Made by a program: the position numbers and the translations under genes. The notes beneath the pieces are model-generated. The model worked only from the letters and a program-made list of their open reading frames with translations. It was not told where the DNA came from and searched no databases. Of a DNA stretch of 64,000 nt, positions 45,142 to 54,084 are shown piece after piece. The first letter of the stretch is position 1. Each line of letters starts with the position of its first letter. The stretch comes from Pirellulales bacterium. Lineage in GTDB: Bacteria > Planctomycetota > Planctomycetia > Pirellulales > Lacipirellulaceae. The DNA is taken from positions 62,001 to 126,000 of the forward strand of contig JALHQZ010000002.1 in assembly GCA_022841705.1 (NCBI GenBank), given 5' to 3'.

Positions 45142-46944
45142 ATGGAAACCACAGTTGAAACCGTGCAAACAGGCATGGGAGTTACGATTCTGGAACATGG
45201 CGCGGCGTTCCGTCTGTGGGCGCCGCACGCCGATGCGGTGTACGTCATCGGTTCGTTCAATGGCTGGTCGGGCGATGCGCACCCCATGCAGCGCGAGGAT
45301 CAGGGCACCTGGTTCACAGAAGTGCCGGAAGCTTCGATCGGTGACCGGTACAAGTTCCGCATCGTGCGCGGTAAGCAAACGATGGACCGGATTGATCCCT
45401 ACGCGCGCGAAGTATCGAACTCGGTGGGCGAAGGAGTGATCCCCGACCCCGAGTTCGATTGGGGGGAGAACAACTTCGAACTCGCGCCGTGGAACGAGCT
45501 AGTGATTTACGAGCTGCACCTGGGTACTTTTTCCCGGCCCGATTCCGGTGGCCCGGCCGTCGGTACCTTTGAGGACGCCATCGCCAAGCTCGATTATCTT
45601 AAAGAGCTCGGCATCAATGCGATTGAGCTGATGCCCGTGGCGGAATTCGCAGGAGATATCTCGTGGGGTTACAACCCGGCGCATATTTTCGCGGTGGAGA
45701 GCGCCTACGGCGGACCCGCCGGACTGAAGAAATTTATTCGCGCGGCGCACCAGCGGGGCATCGGAGTAATTCTCGACGTGGTCTATAACCACTTCGGCCC
45801 TTCGGACCTGGACCTTTGGCAGTTCGACGGCTGGAGCGAAAACGACAAAGGGGGCATCTACTTCTACAACGATTGGCGCAGCAGCACGCCTTGGGGCGAC
45901 ACGCGGCCGGATTACGGCCGGGGCGAAGTGCGGCAATACATTTGCGACAACGCCCTGATGTGGCTGGAGGATTATCACATCGACGGGCTGCGGTTTGACA
46001 TGACGCTGTTCATCCGCAGTGTTGACGCCATGCTCGAGAAGCCGATTCCCGAAGGTTGGTCGCTTGCCCAATGGATCAACCGCGAAGTGGCGGAGCGGTA
46101 CCCCAGCCGGATTACAATCGCGGAGGACTTACAGAATGATGAGTATCTCACCAAGCCGGAGGAGTTGGGCGGCGCGGGATTTGGCGCTCAATGGGATGCG
46201 GGGTTTGTACATCCGTTGCGCGACGTGCTCACGCAAGTGCACGACGAGCACCGCTGCATGGAGAAGGTGAAAGGGGCGCTGCTTCACGAATACAATATCG
46301 ACGTCTTCGAGCGTGTGGTCTACACCGAATCCCACGATGAGGTGGCCAACGGCAAGCAGCGGGTCCCGTCGGAAATCAATCCCGAGGACCCCGATGGTTG
46401 GCACGCTCAAGCCCGCTCGACGCTGGGCGCGGCGATGGTGATGACCGCGCCGGGCATCCCCATGTTGTTTCAAGGCCAAGAGTTTTTGCGGACCGGGTGG
46501 TTCGACGACACCAAGCCGCTGAAGTGGAACCGGGAGAAGCGCTACCGCGGACTCGTCGACTTGTACCGCGATCTGATTTCCGCCCGACGCAACTTGAACG
46601 ATGTGACGCGCGGATTGACGGCCCAAAACATCGAAGTATTCCACGTCAACAACGAACGGAAAATCATCGCCTTCCGCCGGTTCGACCAAGGCGGACCCGG
46701 TGATGACACGATCGTGGTCGCCAATTTCGCCAATCACTTGTGGGAAGACTACCACCTTGGTCTCCCCGCAAAGGGCCGCTGGACCCTGCGGGTGAATACC
46801 CAATGGGAAGGTTACAGCGAAGCGTTCGATGACAAACATACCGGCGATGTGCAGGCTGATGGCGAAGCGCGCGATGGTCAAGCGAGCTCGGCCAGTTTCC
46901 GCATCCCGCCGTATGTGTGTTTGATTTATTCCCAGGACAGCTAA
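45142..46944 (+). CDS. GH13 alpha-amylase-family enzyme (branching/trehalohydrolase-like)
   Basis: This 600-residue cytosolic enzyme starts behind AGGGAA. An N-terminal CBM48-like sandwich (GAAFRLWAPHADAVYVIGSFNGWSGDAHPM) precedes the GH13 barrel with all four signature regions: DVVYNH, GLRFDMT with nucleophile D286, ITIAEDL with acid E328 and YTESHDEV with D399. The C-terminal beta domain ends IPPYVCLIYSQDS. ELHLGTFSRPD..GTFEDAIAKLDYLKELGINAIELMPVAEF is shared by glycogen branching enzymes and maltooligosyltrehalose trehalohydrolases, so it most likely modifies alpha-glucan or trehalose precursors. The surrounding stress genes make an osmoprotectant or glycogen role attractive, but that is inference. 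Confidence 0.88.
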   Translation: METTVETVQTGMGVTILEHGAAFRLWAPHADAVYVIGSFNGWSGDAHPMQREDQGTWFTEVPEASIGDRYKFRIVRGKQTMDRIDPYAREVSNSVGEGVIPDPEFDWGENNFELAPWNELVIYELHLGTFSRPDSGGPAVGTFEDAIAKLDYLKELGINAIELMPVAEFAGDISWGYNPAHIFAVESAYGGPAGLKKFIRAAHQRGIGVILDVVYNHFGPSDLDLWQFDGWSENDKGGIYFYNDWRSSTPWGDTRPDYGRGEVRQYICDNALMWLEDYHIDGLRFDMTLFIRSVDAMLEKPIPEGWSLAQWINREVAERYPSRITIAEDLQNDEYLTKPEELGGAGFGAQWDAGFVHPLRDVLTQVHDEHRCMEKVKGALLHEYNIDVFERVVYTESHDEVANGKQRVPSEINPEDPDGWHAQARSTLGAAMVMTAPGIPMLFQGQEFLRTGWFDDTKPLKWNREKRYRGLVDLYRDLISARRNLNDVTRGLTAQNIEVFHVNNERKIIAFRRFDQGGPGDDTIVVANFANHLWEDYHLGLPAKGRWTLRVNTQWEGYSEAFDDKHTGDVQADGEARDGQASSASFRIPPYVCLIYSQDS

Positions 46945-46949
46945 CGCCA

Positions 46950-46995
46950 TCAGCCGCCGGGCGCTAGCCCACCCAAAGGGTGCCCGGGCGGCTGA
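46950..46995. repeat. GC-rich inverted repeat after the GH13 gene
   Basis: TCAGCCGCCGGGC (46950-46962) pairs with GCCCGGGCGGCTGA (46982-46995), with an inner GCCC-ACCCAAA-GGGT segment, 5 bases past the stop. No T-run follows. It belongs to the same class of short intergenic palindromes as others in the window. Confidence 0.65.
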
Positions 46996-47020
46996 CGAAA
47001 TACCCAGAAAGGAAATCTTT

Positions 47021-47164
47021 ATGGCTACCGAGACCAAAATTCCTCCGCTCGACACGCCCGAAACCCGCGGCGGTAAGATCAAGTACGGCATCTTCGCTTG
47101 GCTGATCGGCCTGCCCTTGCCGATTGTGATTCTGCTCATGTTCTATCGCGGGTGTGATTTTTGA
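47021..47164 (+). CDS. Small single-span membrane protein
   Basis: A 47-residue protein with a clear AAGGAA ribosome site 7 bases before the ATG. The polar N-terminus (MATETKIPPLDTPETRGGKIK) is followed by one transmembrane helix (YGIFAWLIGLPLPIVILLMFYRG). No family recognised. The ribosome site and the position between stress genes support it as genuine. Confidence 0.65.
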   Translation: MATETKIPPLDTPETRGGKIKYGIFAWLIGLPLPIVILLMFYRGCDF

Positions 47165-47256
47165 TCACCGCGATTGGACTCCGGTGCAGCATCGCCTTCA
47201 CTCTTCGATCCTGCGACTTTTCCCTTCGTTAACCTTTCAACCCTCCCGAGGCGGTT

Positions 47257-47565
47257 GTGCCGACAATCGAATGCGACGTGGTTTACCCCCGAGTTTCTCC
47301 CCATCGTTTGCGGGCCCAAGCGATGTTGGAGCGCGATGCCCAGTTAGCCGCCATTCGCAGCTACCTGAACTCCCACGATTCGCGGCGGCTGGGCGATTAC
47401 GCCCAGCGCCTCCGCGGGGGCCGATTGGTGCTGCGGGGAGTCGTGAACTGCTATCACGTGAAGCAACTTGCCCAGTATTGGGCGGCGCGTGCTCCTGGCG
47501 TGAAGACGATTGAGAACCAAATCGTGGTGGCCTACCCGTGCTCCGCAACCGGTGCGGATTTCTGA
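47257..47565 (+). CDS. BON-domain-like small protein
   Basis: This 102-residue protein starts at GTG 47257. The C-terminal half (RLRGGRLVLRGVVNCYHVKQLAQYWAARAPGVKTIENQIVVAY) follows the BON pattern of alternating strand-helix-strand with the conserved Gly-Val and PGV..NQI segments; BON proteins bind phospholipid and protect the envelope under osmotic stress. No signal peptide is seen, so this may be a cytosolic half-BON. ATG at about residue 23 is an alternative start. Its context with CsbD, DUF1328 and YqjD-like genes fits. Confidence 0.65.
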   Translation: MPTIECDVVYPRVSPHRLRAQAMLERDAQLAAIRSYLNSHDSRRLGDYAQRLRGGRLVLRGVVNCYHVKQLAQYWAARAPGVKTIENQIVVAYPCSATGADF

Positions 47566-47786
47566 CCATTTCGCAATTTTGGCTGTTGAAACTCGCTCTA
47601 AAGTGAGTTAGGTTGAACGCGGCTTGGCGGTTCCCCGGTTTTGGTCCGTAAATTAGGGGAGCCTCAAACACGCTATGGCAGCGCGAAGATGCGCTGCGGC
47701 GCGCCTCGCGGTTCGATTTTTCTTGAGTCCGCTCACACTTCAGCGCCCGCAGCACGCTGAGAGGGTGAATCCCTACCGACGGCAGT

Positions 47787-50700
47787 ATGCGCTTTAGTCT
47801 CAATTCTGCGGTTCTGATTGGCGCCGGAATCTTGCTTGCGGCGCTCTCCATCGGCGCTACCGTCAGCTATCGTAGTGAGCGGCAACTGCAAGTCGATTAC
47901 GAGTGGGTCGCGCATACCCATAAGGTGCAGTTTGCACTCGCGGAACTCAGCAGCAGCATTACCGAAATTCGCACGCGCTTGTCCGATCTGACAGGCGAGA
48001 ATCTAGACGACTGCCTGCAGACGCTTGAATCGGTCGAACTTCAGCTCCAATCCCTGCACAAGTTGACTGCGGATAACCCGCAGCAACAGACTCGGATTCG
48101 GCAAATGCAAGCCGCGCTGAAAGATTTTCAAACGGTTGGCTTAAAGTACAGGGCACAGCTTGCATCCGGCGAGACCCCACCGAGTGAACTGAAAGCAGAG
48201 TTAGAAAAGCAGATCATCTCCGTGCGTAAGCTTGAAGATGAGATGACGGTGGAAGAGGCTCATCTGCTCAACGAACGCTGGCAGGCCGCGGAGCAAGCGC
48301 ACAGACTTCGGCTGGCCATTTGGCTGGCGATGGTCTCGCTCGGCACACTGCTGCTGATCGGCGTGGCGCGGATGATTCAGCTCTCCGCCAAGCGGCAGCA
48401 GGAAACGATTCTTGCCGTCGCCCAAGAATCGCAGCGGCGAGAAGCGCAACTTCGTAACCTGGCGGATGCGGTGCCGCAGATCGTGTGGATCACTCGTGCC
48501 GATGGCCAAGTATTGTATTTCAACCATCGGTGGTACGAATATGTAGGTTGTACCGCCAGCGAATGCCTGGGCGAGGAATGGCTTGATTATCTGCACCCCG
48601 ATGACCGCGAGCGCACCTACGAGCGGTGGCAGGAATCGGTGGCGGAGTCCAGCCCCTATGAAATTGAGTATCGGTTTCGCGCGGCGGACGGTCAGTACCG
48701 GTGGTTTCTCGGGCGGGGCTTGCCGGTGAGGGACGAGCAGGGCGCAATTAGCCGATGGTTCGGCACCTGTACGGACATTAACGACAATAAACTCTTTCGC
48801 GAACAGCTTACCGCCAGCGAAGACTTTCTCCGATCTTCGCTCGATGCGCTTTCCAGCCACATCGCGGTTCTGGACGAAGAGGGAACCATCCTAACCGTCA
48901 ACCGCGCGTGGGTGCAATTTGCGCAGGCGAATGGCTGGACCTTGCCGCACTACGGCGTCGGCAGCAACTACATTCACGTATGCACCGATGGCGCCGAAGG
49001 AGAGCCGCCCCGCTCCGAAGCCGAAGTGCTCATCCAGCGCGTCCTCCGCGGAGAGATGACGCAGGGCGAACTGGAGTATTCGTGCCATTCGCCCGGGGAG
49101 CAGCGCTGGTTTCTGATGCGGGTGACCCGCTTCCATCGGGGCGATTTGGTGCGCGTGGTGGTCTCGCACGAGAATATCTCCGATCGAGTGAAGGCTGCGC
49201 TCGAGGCCAACCTCCGGACCGAACAGTTGCGAGCGGCGGCCGATTTGGCCCTGCAGATTAACGCCGCGGAAGATGCCGAAGGCATCCTACTGACGCTTAC
49301 GCACGGCGCTCGGCGGCTGATTAAGGCGCACTACGCCGCAACGTGTGAGATGTCGGAAGACGATGATTGCGTGGAGTGCAATCGGCAATCGTTTTCGCCC
49401 CAAGTTTCGCAGGAACTCCCCCCCGCTCTGGTGGAAGACCTGGCACGGCGCGCAAACGTCGCATGTGCGGAGCGGGGGGCTGCGCTGCTCGATGGCGACA
49501 GTTTACAGGGCGATGTCGCTTGGCAGCAGTTGTGCGAGCTCGAGCCGAATGCATTTGGAGTGGGCGGGATGATCGCGGTACGCTTCCCGGGCGGCGGCAA
49601 TCGGACCCGTACCATGCTGTATTTAGCCGGCAAGAAGCGGAACATGGACTTCGATGCCGACGATGAAGCGGTGCTGGTGCAATTGGCCCAGTTGGCCGCG
49701 GTGGCGATGCAGAAAACGCAGCTCGCGCTCGACCGGGAGCTGGCGAACAAACGGAAGGACGAGTTTTTGGCGACACTGGCCCACGAACTTCGCAACCCGC
49801 TCACGTCACTCTACTCGGCCGCCCAGTTAATCGAACTCGAAGCCGACCGGCCCGATAACGTGCGTGATTACGCCGCCATCACCCAGCGGCAATGCCAACA
49901 ATTGAGCCGACTGATCGAAGACCTGTTGGATGTCTCACGGATTGCCACCGGCAAGCTTCAGCTCAAGCGTGAGATCTTCGCCGTGCAAGAAGCGGTGGCC
50001 ACAGCGCTTGACATGAGCCAACCGCTGATTGCGGCCGCGAATCACCATCTGGTTACGGACATTTGCGCCGAGCCCATGACGATCGAAGGGGACCGGGCAC
50101 GGGTGGCGCAGATCATCGCGAATCTCCTCGTAAACGCGGCCAAGTACACGCCGCCCGGCGGCCACTTAGCGTTCGCCGTGCAGCGCGCTGAGGATGCGGT
50201 AAAGATCTCCGTGCGCGACAATGGCATCGGCATTGCCCCCGAGATGTTGCCCCATGTCTTCGAGCTTTTTTCCCAGGTGGATACTTCCGACACCCGGGCG
50301 CAAGGGGGATTGGGAATCGGGCTCACGCTGGTGCGAACCCTGGTAGACATGCACGGCGGACACATCACGGCCACGAGCGCGGGCCTCGGCCAGGGCGCCG
50401 AGTTCACTATCACGCTGCCGCTGACGAATCAGACGGCGGCGATTGAAGCGAGTTCGCCGCAACCCGCCAATACGAACGGCCGATCGGCGCGGGTGCTGAT
50501 TGTTGACGACAACCGCGCCGCCGTGTATTTGCTGGAGAAGTTGCTCACGCGGATGGGACAGACGGTGGCCGTGGCGAATGACGGCGAAGAAGCGCTGCAG
50601 GTGGCGCCGGAGTTTCAACCGGACATTGTTTTTTCCGACATCGCCATGCCAGGCATGTCAGGCTATGAGCTCTTACCACAACTTGCGGCGAGCCTCGCGC

Positions 50701-50861
50701 CACAGCGCCCCTATTTCGTCGCGCTCACCGGCTATGGCCAGGACCTCGACCGGGAGCGCTCGGAAGCGGCGGGCTTTGATCGCCACCTCGTTAAACCAAT
50801 CAGCATTGAGACGCTGCGGGAATTGATCGCCAATTGGGCGCCGCAACCGGCGCCCGTGTAG
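47787..50861 (+). CDS. Membrane hybrid histidine kinase with receiver
   Basis: This 1024-residue sensor has TM1 at about residues 8-27, a roughly 145-residue helical periplasmic region of CHASE3 style and TM2 at about 173-195. PAS1 follows (RNLADAVPQIVWITRADGQVLYFNHRWYEY..TDINDNK, 225-345), then PAS2 (SLDALSSHIAVLDEEGTILTVNRAW, 350-460) and a GAF-like domain (470-640). The HisKA box has H666 in LATLAHELRNPL. HATPase shows NLLVNAAKYTP, DNGIGIAPEMLPHVFELFSQVD and GGLGIGLTLV. The C-terminal receiver has phosphoacceptor D951 in FSDIAMPGMSGYELL and LVKP. All catalytic motifs are present. A hybrid kinase needs a separate Hpt, and 40532-40930 is a candidate. No output partner is adjacent. Confidence 0.94.
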   Translation: MRFSLNSAVLIGAGILLAALSIGATVSYRSERQLQVDYEWVAHTHKVQFALAELSSSITEIRTRLSDLTGENLDDCLQTLESVELQLQSLHKLTADNPQQQTRIRQMQAALKDFQTVGLKYRAQLASGETPPSELKAELEKQIISVRKLEDEMTVEEAHLLNERWQAAEQAHRLRLAIWLAMVSLGTLLLIGVARMIQLSAKRQQETILAVAQESQRREAQLRNLADAVPQIVWITRADGQVLYFNHRWYEYVGCTASECLGEEWLDYLHPDDRERTYERWQESVAESSPYEIEYRFRAADGQYRWFLGRGLPVRDEQGAISRWFGTCTDINDNKLFREQLTASEDFLRSSLDALSSHIAVLDEEGTILTVNRAWVQFAQANGWTLPHYGVGSNYIHVCTDGAEGEPPRSEAEVLIQRVLRGEMTQGELEYSCHSPGEQRWFLMRVTRFHRGDLVRVVVSHENISDRVKAALEANLRTEQLRAAADLALQINAAEDAEGILLTLTHGARRLIKAHYAATCEMSEDDDCVECNRQSFSPQVSQELPPALVEDLARRANVACAERGAALLDGDSLQGDVAWQQLCELEPNAFGVGGMIAVRFPGGGNRTRTMLYLAGKKRNMDFDADDEAVLVQLAQLAAVAMQKTQLALDRELANKRKDEFLATLAHELRNPLTSLYSAAQLIELEADRPDNVRDYAAITQRQCQQLSRLIEDLLDVSRIATGKLQLKREIFAVQEAVATALDMSQPLIAAANHHLVTDICAEPMTIEGDRARVAQIIANLLVNAAKYTPPGGHLAFAVQRAEDAVKISVRDNGIGIAPEMLPHVFELFSQVDTSDTRAQGGLGIGLTLVRTLVDMHGGHITATSAGLGQGAEFTITLPLTNQTAAIEASSPQPANTNGRSARVLIVDDNRAAVYLLEKLLTRMGQTVAVANDGEEALQVAPEFQPDIVFSDIAMPGMSGYELLPQLAASLAPQRPYFVALTGYGQDLDRERSEAAGFDRHLVKPISIETLRELIANWAPQPAPV

Positions 50862-51042
50862 CGTGGGTCCAAACCCCCGGCGACTCAACGTGGTCGAATT
50901 GGTTGGTCGTTATCGTCTGCGGTTTAACCTACGATCTTTGTCGGTGCGAAAAGGTGGGTTGCCCGCCGAGAAAGCGAATTTTGGGGGCGAACCGTGTCGG
51001 CGGCGGGACAACCCACCCCACGAATGCGCCGGCGCAGAAAAA

Positions 51043-51070
51043 GCGGTCACCGATCCGGATCGGTGACCGC
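51043..51070 (-). terminator. Perfect 28-bp palindromic terminator
   Basis: GCGGTCACCGATCC (51043-51056) pairs exactly with 51057-51070. Read on the minus strand it is followed by TTTTT, and it lies 37 bases past the stop of the lipoprotein gene 51108-51782. The rest of 50862-51107 shows GGTGGGTTG/CAACCCACC arms (50955-51018) and no gene. Confidence 0.8.
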
Positions 51071-51107
51071 AATCTATGTGAGCAGCGCTTGTCGTCACAA
51101 CCGCTGG

Positions 51108-51782
51108 TTATTGGTTGACACTCGTTTGAGTCAGCAGTTTCTCCGCGGCTTCTACGGCAGGACGCTTGAGTTGCCAATCCAGCACTGGTTGACTTTCCAC
51201 GGCATCTACCGCCTCGTCAAATTTCTCCAGCACGGCCTCGTACGCATCAATCCGGGCGGAGAGATCAGCACGCTGATTCTCTTGCGCTGCGTCGTACTCG
51301 GCTTGCATCGCGTCGAGTTGGGCTTGGGCCTTCACCCGGATAGCTTCACGCTCGGCAAGATACTTGTCGCGAGCTTGCGTAGCCTGATACTTCAGCTGCG
51401 TTGCCTGAAGTTCATCTTTCGCTTCGGTGACGTCTTCCGCCTCGTCCTGTACGTCGGCCGCTTCATCGTACTGTTCGTCGACAAGGTCAGACTTTTCTTC
51501 CGCGACTTCTTCGCGGGCGTCGGCGGCTTCTTCGCCATTCACCACCGGCTTGTTGACCACTTGACGATTGGGTTCAAACTCCGCCTGCGCTTCGGCGACT
51601 TCGCCAGCGGATTCCAGTTTCTGAGCTTCAAGTTCACGCTGCTCTTCGTGCACATCAGCCTTTGCGGCGAGGACATCGTTCGAAGAAGTCGCATCAGAGC
51701 AGCCCGTGAAGGCTAAGCCGCAGGCGGCAAGTGCGCCGAGACCGAACTTGTGATAAAATTGCGGTTGAAAGAGCTTGGTCAT
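51108..51782 (-). CDS. Coiled-coil lipoprotein
   Basis: This 224-residue exported lipoprotein has lipobox FTGC with Cys28 after GLGALAACGLA. The mature chain is almost entirely acidic/Ala-rich helix with heptads (EEQRELEAQKLESAGEVAEAQAEF, EEKSDLVDEQYDEAADVQDEAEDVTEAKDELQATQLKYQATQARDKYLAEREAIRVKAQAQLDAMQ), predicting long coiled coils in the envelope. No known domain was recognised; it may play a structural or Lpp-like tethering role. It is transcribed alone and ends at a strong terminator. Neighbouring CsbD and ANTAR genes have the same orientation. Confidence 0.85.
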   Translation of the reverse strand: MTKLFQPQFYHKFGLGALAACGLAFTGCSDATSSNDVLAAKADVHEEQRELEAQKLESAGEVAEAQAEFEPNRQVVNKPVVNGEEAADAREEVAEEKSDLVDEQYDEAADVQDEAEDVTEAKDELQATQLKYQATQARDKYLAEREAIRVKAQAQLDAMQAEYDAAQENQRADLSARIDAYEAVLEKFDEAVDAVESQPVLDWQLKRPAVEAAEKLLTQTSVNQ

Positions 51783-51848
51783 TTTGAGATCCCCAGGGAA
51801 GTGTTTGAATGTGAACTGAAACCCATCTTGGCGAGACGGGACGAGACG

Positions 51849-52058
51849 CTAGCGGGGTTTATTGCACGTGTGGCAGAACTCTTCGACTTGGCGTTCCGCT
51901 TCGTCCTTGGCCATGCCGTAATGCTTCTGCAGGCGGCCCACGAGCTCTTCCTGTTTGCCATCGATGACGGCGACATCATCGTCGGTCAACTTGCCCCAGC
52001 GCTGTTGCACTTGACCTGCGAATTCTTTCCAACTTCCTTTGACTGTGTCCCAGTTCAT
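51849..52058 (-). CDS. CsbD-family stress protein
   Basis: A 69-residue protein beginning MNWDTVKGSWKEFAGQVQQRWGKLTDDDVAVIDGKQEELVGRLQKHYGMAKDEAERQVEEF, the CsbD signature (KG.WK...G..Q..WGKLTDDD...I.GK...L.G..Q..YG). The ATG 52058 follows AAGGAG. CsbD proteins are abundant under general stress in many bacteria; the mechanism is unknown. The terminal CHTCNKPR adds a C-x-x-C pair not typical of the family. Confidence 0.93.
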   Translation of the reverse strand: MNWDTVKGSWKEFAGQVQQRWGKLTDDDVAVIDGKQEELVGRLQKHYGMAKDEAERQVEEFCHTCNKPR

Positions 52059-52226
52059 GGTCTTGCTCCTTATGAGTGGCGTGAGTGAGTGCCGACGAGG
52101 CTGGTGATTGAACAATGCAAGTCCGGCGCCAGTTGCGCGCTTTGTGAAAAACGGCTGTGCAGAAGCCATCTCGGTTGATATGCGGAGTCCGATGACCGGT
52201 TTGGGACCACGGTGGGCGTCAAGACG

Positions 52227-52826
52227 TCAATCGCCATTCAGCGCGAGGTCGTGTGCTGCCAGCACTGCGCGGGCGAGTTCCACCAGCTTGACACGGCGAT
52301 GCGATGCTGCTTTCTGCATCCGGCGAAACGCGTCCGCTTCAGGCAGCTGTTCACGGGCCATCAACATGCCTTTCGCCTGTTCGATGAGTTTGCGATCAGC
52401 CAGCGCCTGCTGCAGGTCTTCAACCTCGGCGCGAAGCGCCTGAAACTCCTCGAATCGCTTCAGCACCAAGTAGATGGTTGGCTTGATTTGTTCTTTGTCC
52501 ACCGGCTCCACGAGGTACGCCATCACATGATCCTGCAGGGCCCGCTCGACGTTGCGGAGCGAATCCGTGTCGGTGGTGATGATCGCCGGGAAGGGATCGG
52601 TGTGCGACTGCTCGAGCAGCACGCCAATCACATCTCCGTCGTCGTATTCCAGTGCGGTAAGGACCAAGTCGGGCCGCTCGGCCCGTAACCGTTCGCGCAG
52701 TTTTCGGCGGGAATCGACCTCGGCGGCGACCTCGTACCCGAGAGAGTTAACGGCGGCGACGAGCTCGGCGCGGTTTTCAGAAATGCCGTGTCCGATCGTA
52801 ATGCGAATGGGAGCGGAAGTCTCCAT
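52227..52826 (-). CDS. ANTAR-domain regulator with degenerate receiver
   Basis: This 199-residue protein starts behind AGGAG. Residues 1-125 have the CheY fold but lack its chemistry: the phosphoacceptor position is A58 (DLVLTALEYDD), the acidic pair is missing near HGISENR, and the conserved lysine is E107 (YLVEPVD). Residues about 135-196 form an ANTAR RNA-binding domain (RKLIEQAKGMLMAREQLPEADAFRRMQKAASHRRVKLVELARAVL), which normally stabilises antiterminator hairpins. It is therefore probably phosphorylation-independent. An orphan terminator and possible small RNA lie directly upstream on the other strand. Confidence 0.92.
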   Translation of the reverse strand: METSAPIRITIGHGISENRAELVAAVNSLGYEVAAEVDSRRKLRERLRAERPDLVLTALEYDDGDVIGVLLEQSHTDPFPAIITTDTDSLRNVERALQDHVMAYLVEPVDKEQIKPTIYLVLKRFEEFQALRAEVEDLQQALADRKLIEQAKGMLMAREQLPEADAFRRMQKAASHRRVKLVELARAVLAAHDLALNGD

Positions 52827-52871
52827 CTGTACGGCTCCTACTGAAATTTGTCAAAAAATGAGTGTGCCGCC

Positions 52872-53005
52872 TTGACTCCCCGATCTGTCGCGTGAAGAAT
52901 AGTCATCGAGCGTTGTCTAACGACTTGCTCAAATCGTGATGCGTCAAAGTGTTATTGGTCGGCCTATGAAAGCCCGACTGCAGTCCCCTGCAGCCGGGCT
53001 TTTTT
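52872..53005 (+). ncRNA. Putative small RNA defined by promoter-like boxes and orphan terminator
   Basis: A TTGACT (52872-52877) and a -10-like AAGAAT after 17 bases are followed by about 100 bases without a convincing coding frame, ending at the terminator 52969-53005. A GTTG/CGAC stem-loop near 52912-52925 precedes the terminator. No plus-strand gene explains this terminator. Transcription from about 52907 is inferred. Confidence 0.4.
52969..53005 (+). terminator. Strong orphan intrinsic terminator
   Basis: AAAGCCCG and CTGCAG arms pair with CTGCAG and CGGGCTTT around a TCCC loop, with one mismatch, and end in six T residues. It is oriented for plus-strand transcription although no plus-strand CDS lies upstream within several kilobases. 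Confidence 0.85.
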
Positions 53006-53173
53006 CGTGCGCGCTCCGCACCCACGGACGCGAATGCGCGGAGGATTGGACGAGATTGCATGAGCAGGTATTTGCCTTCGCGGAGCGAGGGCCAACTTCT
53101 GCAGACGTGCTGGGTGGGGGCGTCCGACCGTGCTGCAACGGCGGCGCCCTCCCCACGCGTGTGTTGACAGTCG

Positions 53174-53341
53174 TTAAAGCGGGTCGCGAGTGCGTCCCAT
53201 CAGCAGGCTCACCACAAACAGGATGAGAAACAGGAAGAACAAAATCTTGGCGATGCCAGCAGCCGCGACATAAATGCCGCCGAAACCGAACACCCCAGCG
53301 ATCAACGCGATCACCAGAAATGTGAGGGCCCAGGATAACAT
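53174..53341 (-). CDS. DUF1328 small membrane protein, copy 2
   Basis: A 55-residue two-helix protein ([50 protein letters not shown]) with GGAGG 10 bases before its ATG at 53341. It is paralogous to 44910-45077. A longer reading to 53530 lacks family sequence upstream and is unlikely. The 53342-53706 spacer upstream shows no gene. Confidence 0.9.
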   Translation of the reverse strand: MLSWALTFLVIALIAGVFGFGGIYVAAAGIAKILFFLFLILFVVSLLMGRTRDPL

Positions 53342-53706
53342 GGTACGAATCCTCCGAGCGAGTGTGGGGAAACTGGTCGGTCGGAACAATTCGCGGCCGA
53401 TTGGAACTAACTGAACGCAAGTCATGTGCCACTGTGCGTGGTTCGCCGAATTCAAGTTGTCGACATAGCAATCCCCGCGAAGCATGGATGAGAAGCAATC
53501 AGCCTGGTTAAAAACCAACCAGCTACACAATCGTGTGGAGGTTTCCGGACTACCACGTTAAGCTGAGGAATTTCGGCTCTTCGAGCGGGGTGGGGAAGCA
53601 TGAGTTGAAGATTGGTACGCCATGTGCTTCGAAAACAACCCTGCTGAGTGATTTGGTGTCGCTCACAGCATCAGATGGGAGCCAACAAAGTTCTCGAGGC
53701 GCAAGC

Positions 53707-54012
53707 ATGTTACTCATCGCCTTTGCCCCAGAAGCATTACGTCGCCGGACGATGGCCGTTGAACTCGATCACCAATTGCTGACCCAAGCGAATCGCCTTG
53801 ACGAGCGCGTGTTGGGCGGACCGGTCCCCCGGTTCCCGCTCGTCAGCTCGCGTCGCGGACGGAGCAAACAGCAGGGAATTGGCCGGTGGATAGTGGCGAT
53901 TGGGCGCTGGACGAACACGCTGTTGGCGGGCGGCGTGAGAGTCGCGAAGAGAATGTTGACGCTGGGTCCTGGTTGCGGCGGCGGTGAGTCGCCGCCCGGC
54001 TCACGCCGTTAG
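53707..54012 (+). CDS. Small hypothetical protein, uncertain
   Basis: A possible 101-residue protein, MLLIAFAPEALRRRTMAVELDHQLLTQANRLDERVLGGPVPRF..., with GAGG upstream of ATG 53707. It is basic (SSRRGRSKQQGIGRW) and the C-terminus crosses a GC hairpin (GCGGCGG..CCGCC). No family recognised. It could be an accidental frame; a longer version from 53533 has poorer coding character. Confidence 0.35.
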   Translation: MLLIAFAPEALRRRTMAVELDHQLLTQANRLDERVLGGPVPRFPLVSSRRGRSKQQGIGRWIVAIGRWTNTLLAGGVRVAKRMLTLGPGCGGGESPPGSRR

Positions 54013-54084
54013 CACACCGAGCGACTAACTGCTCACAATCGGCGGTCCACCGAACTGGGATTCATCAAACTGGGAGACATTCCG

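Noticed and set aside
52936..53226. 96-codon plus frame across the orphan terminator
   Set aside because: The frame reads through a strong terminator and into the antisense of the DUF1328 gene, so it is unlikely to be translated.
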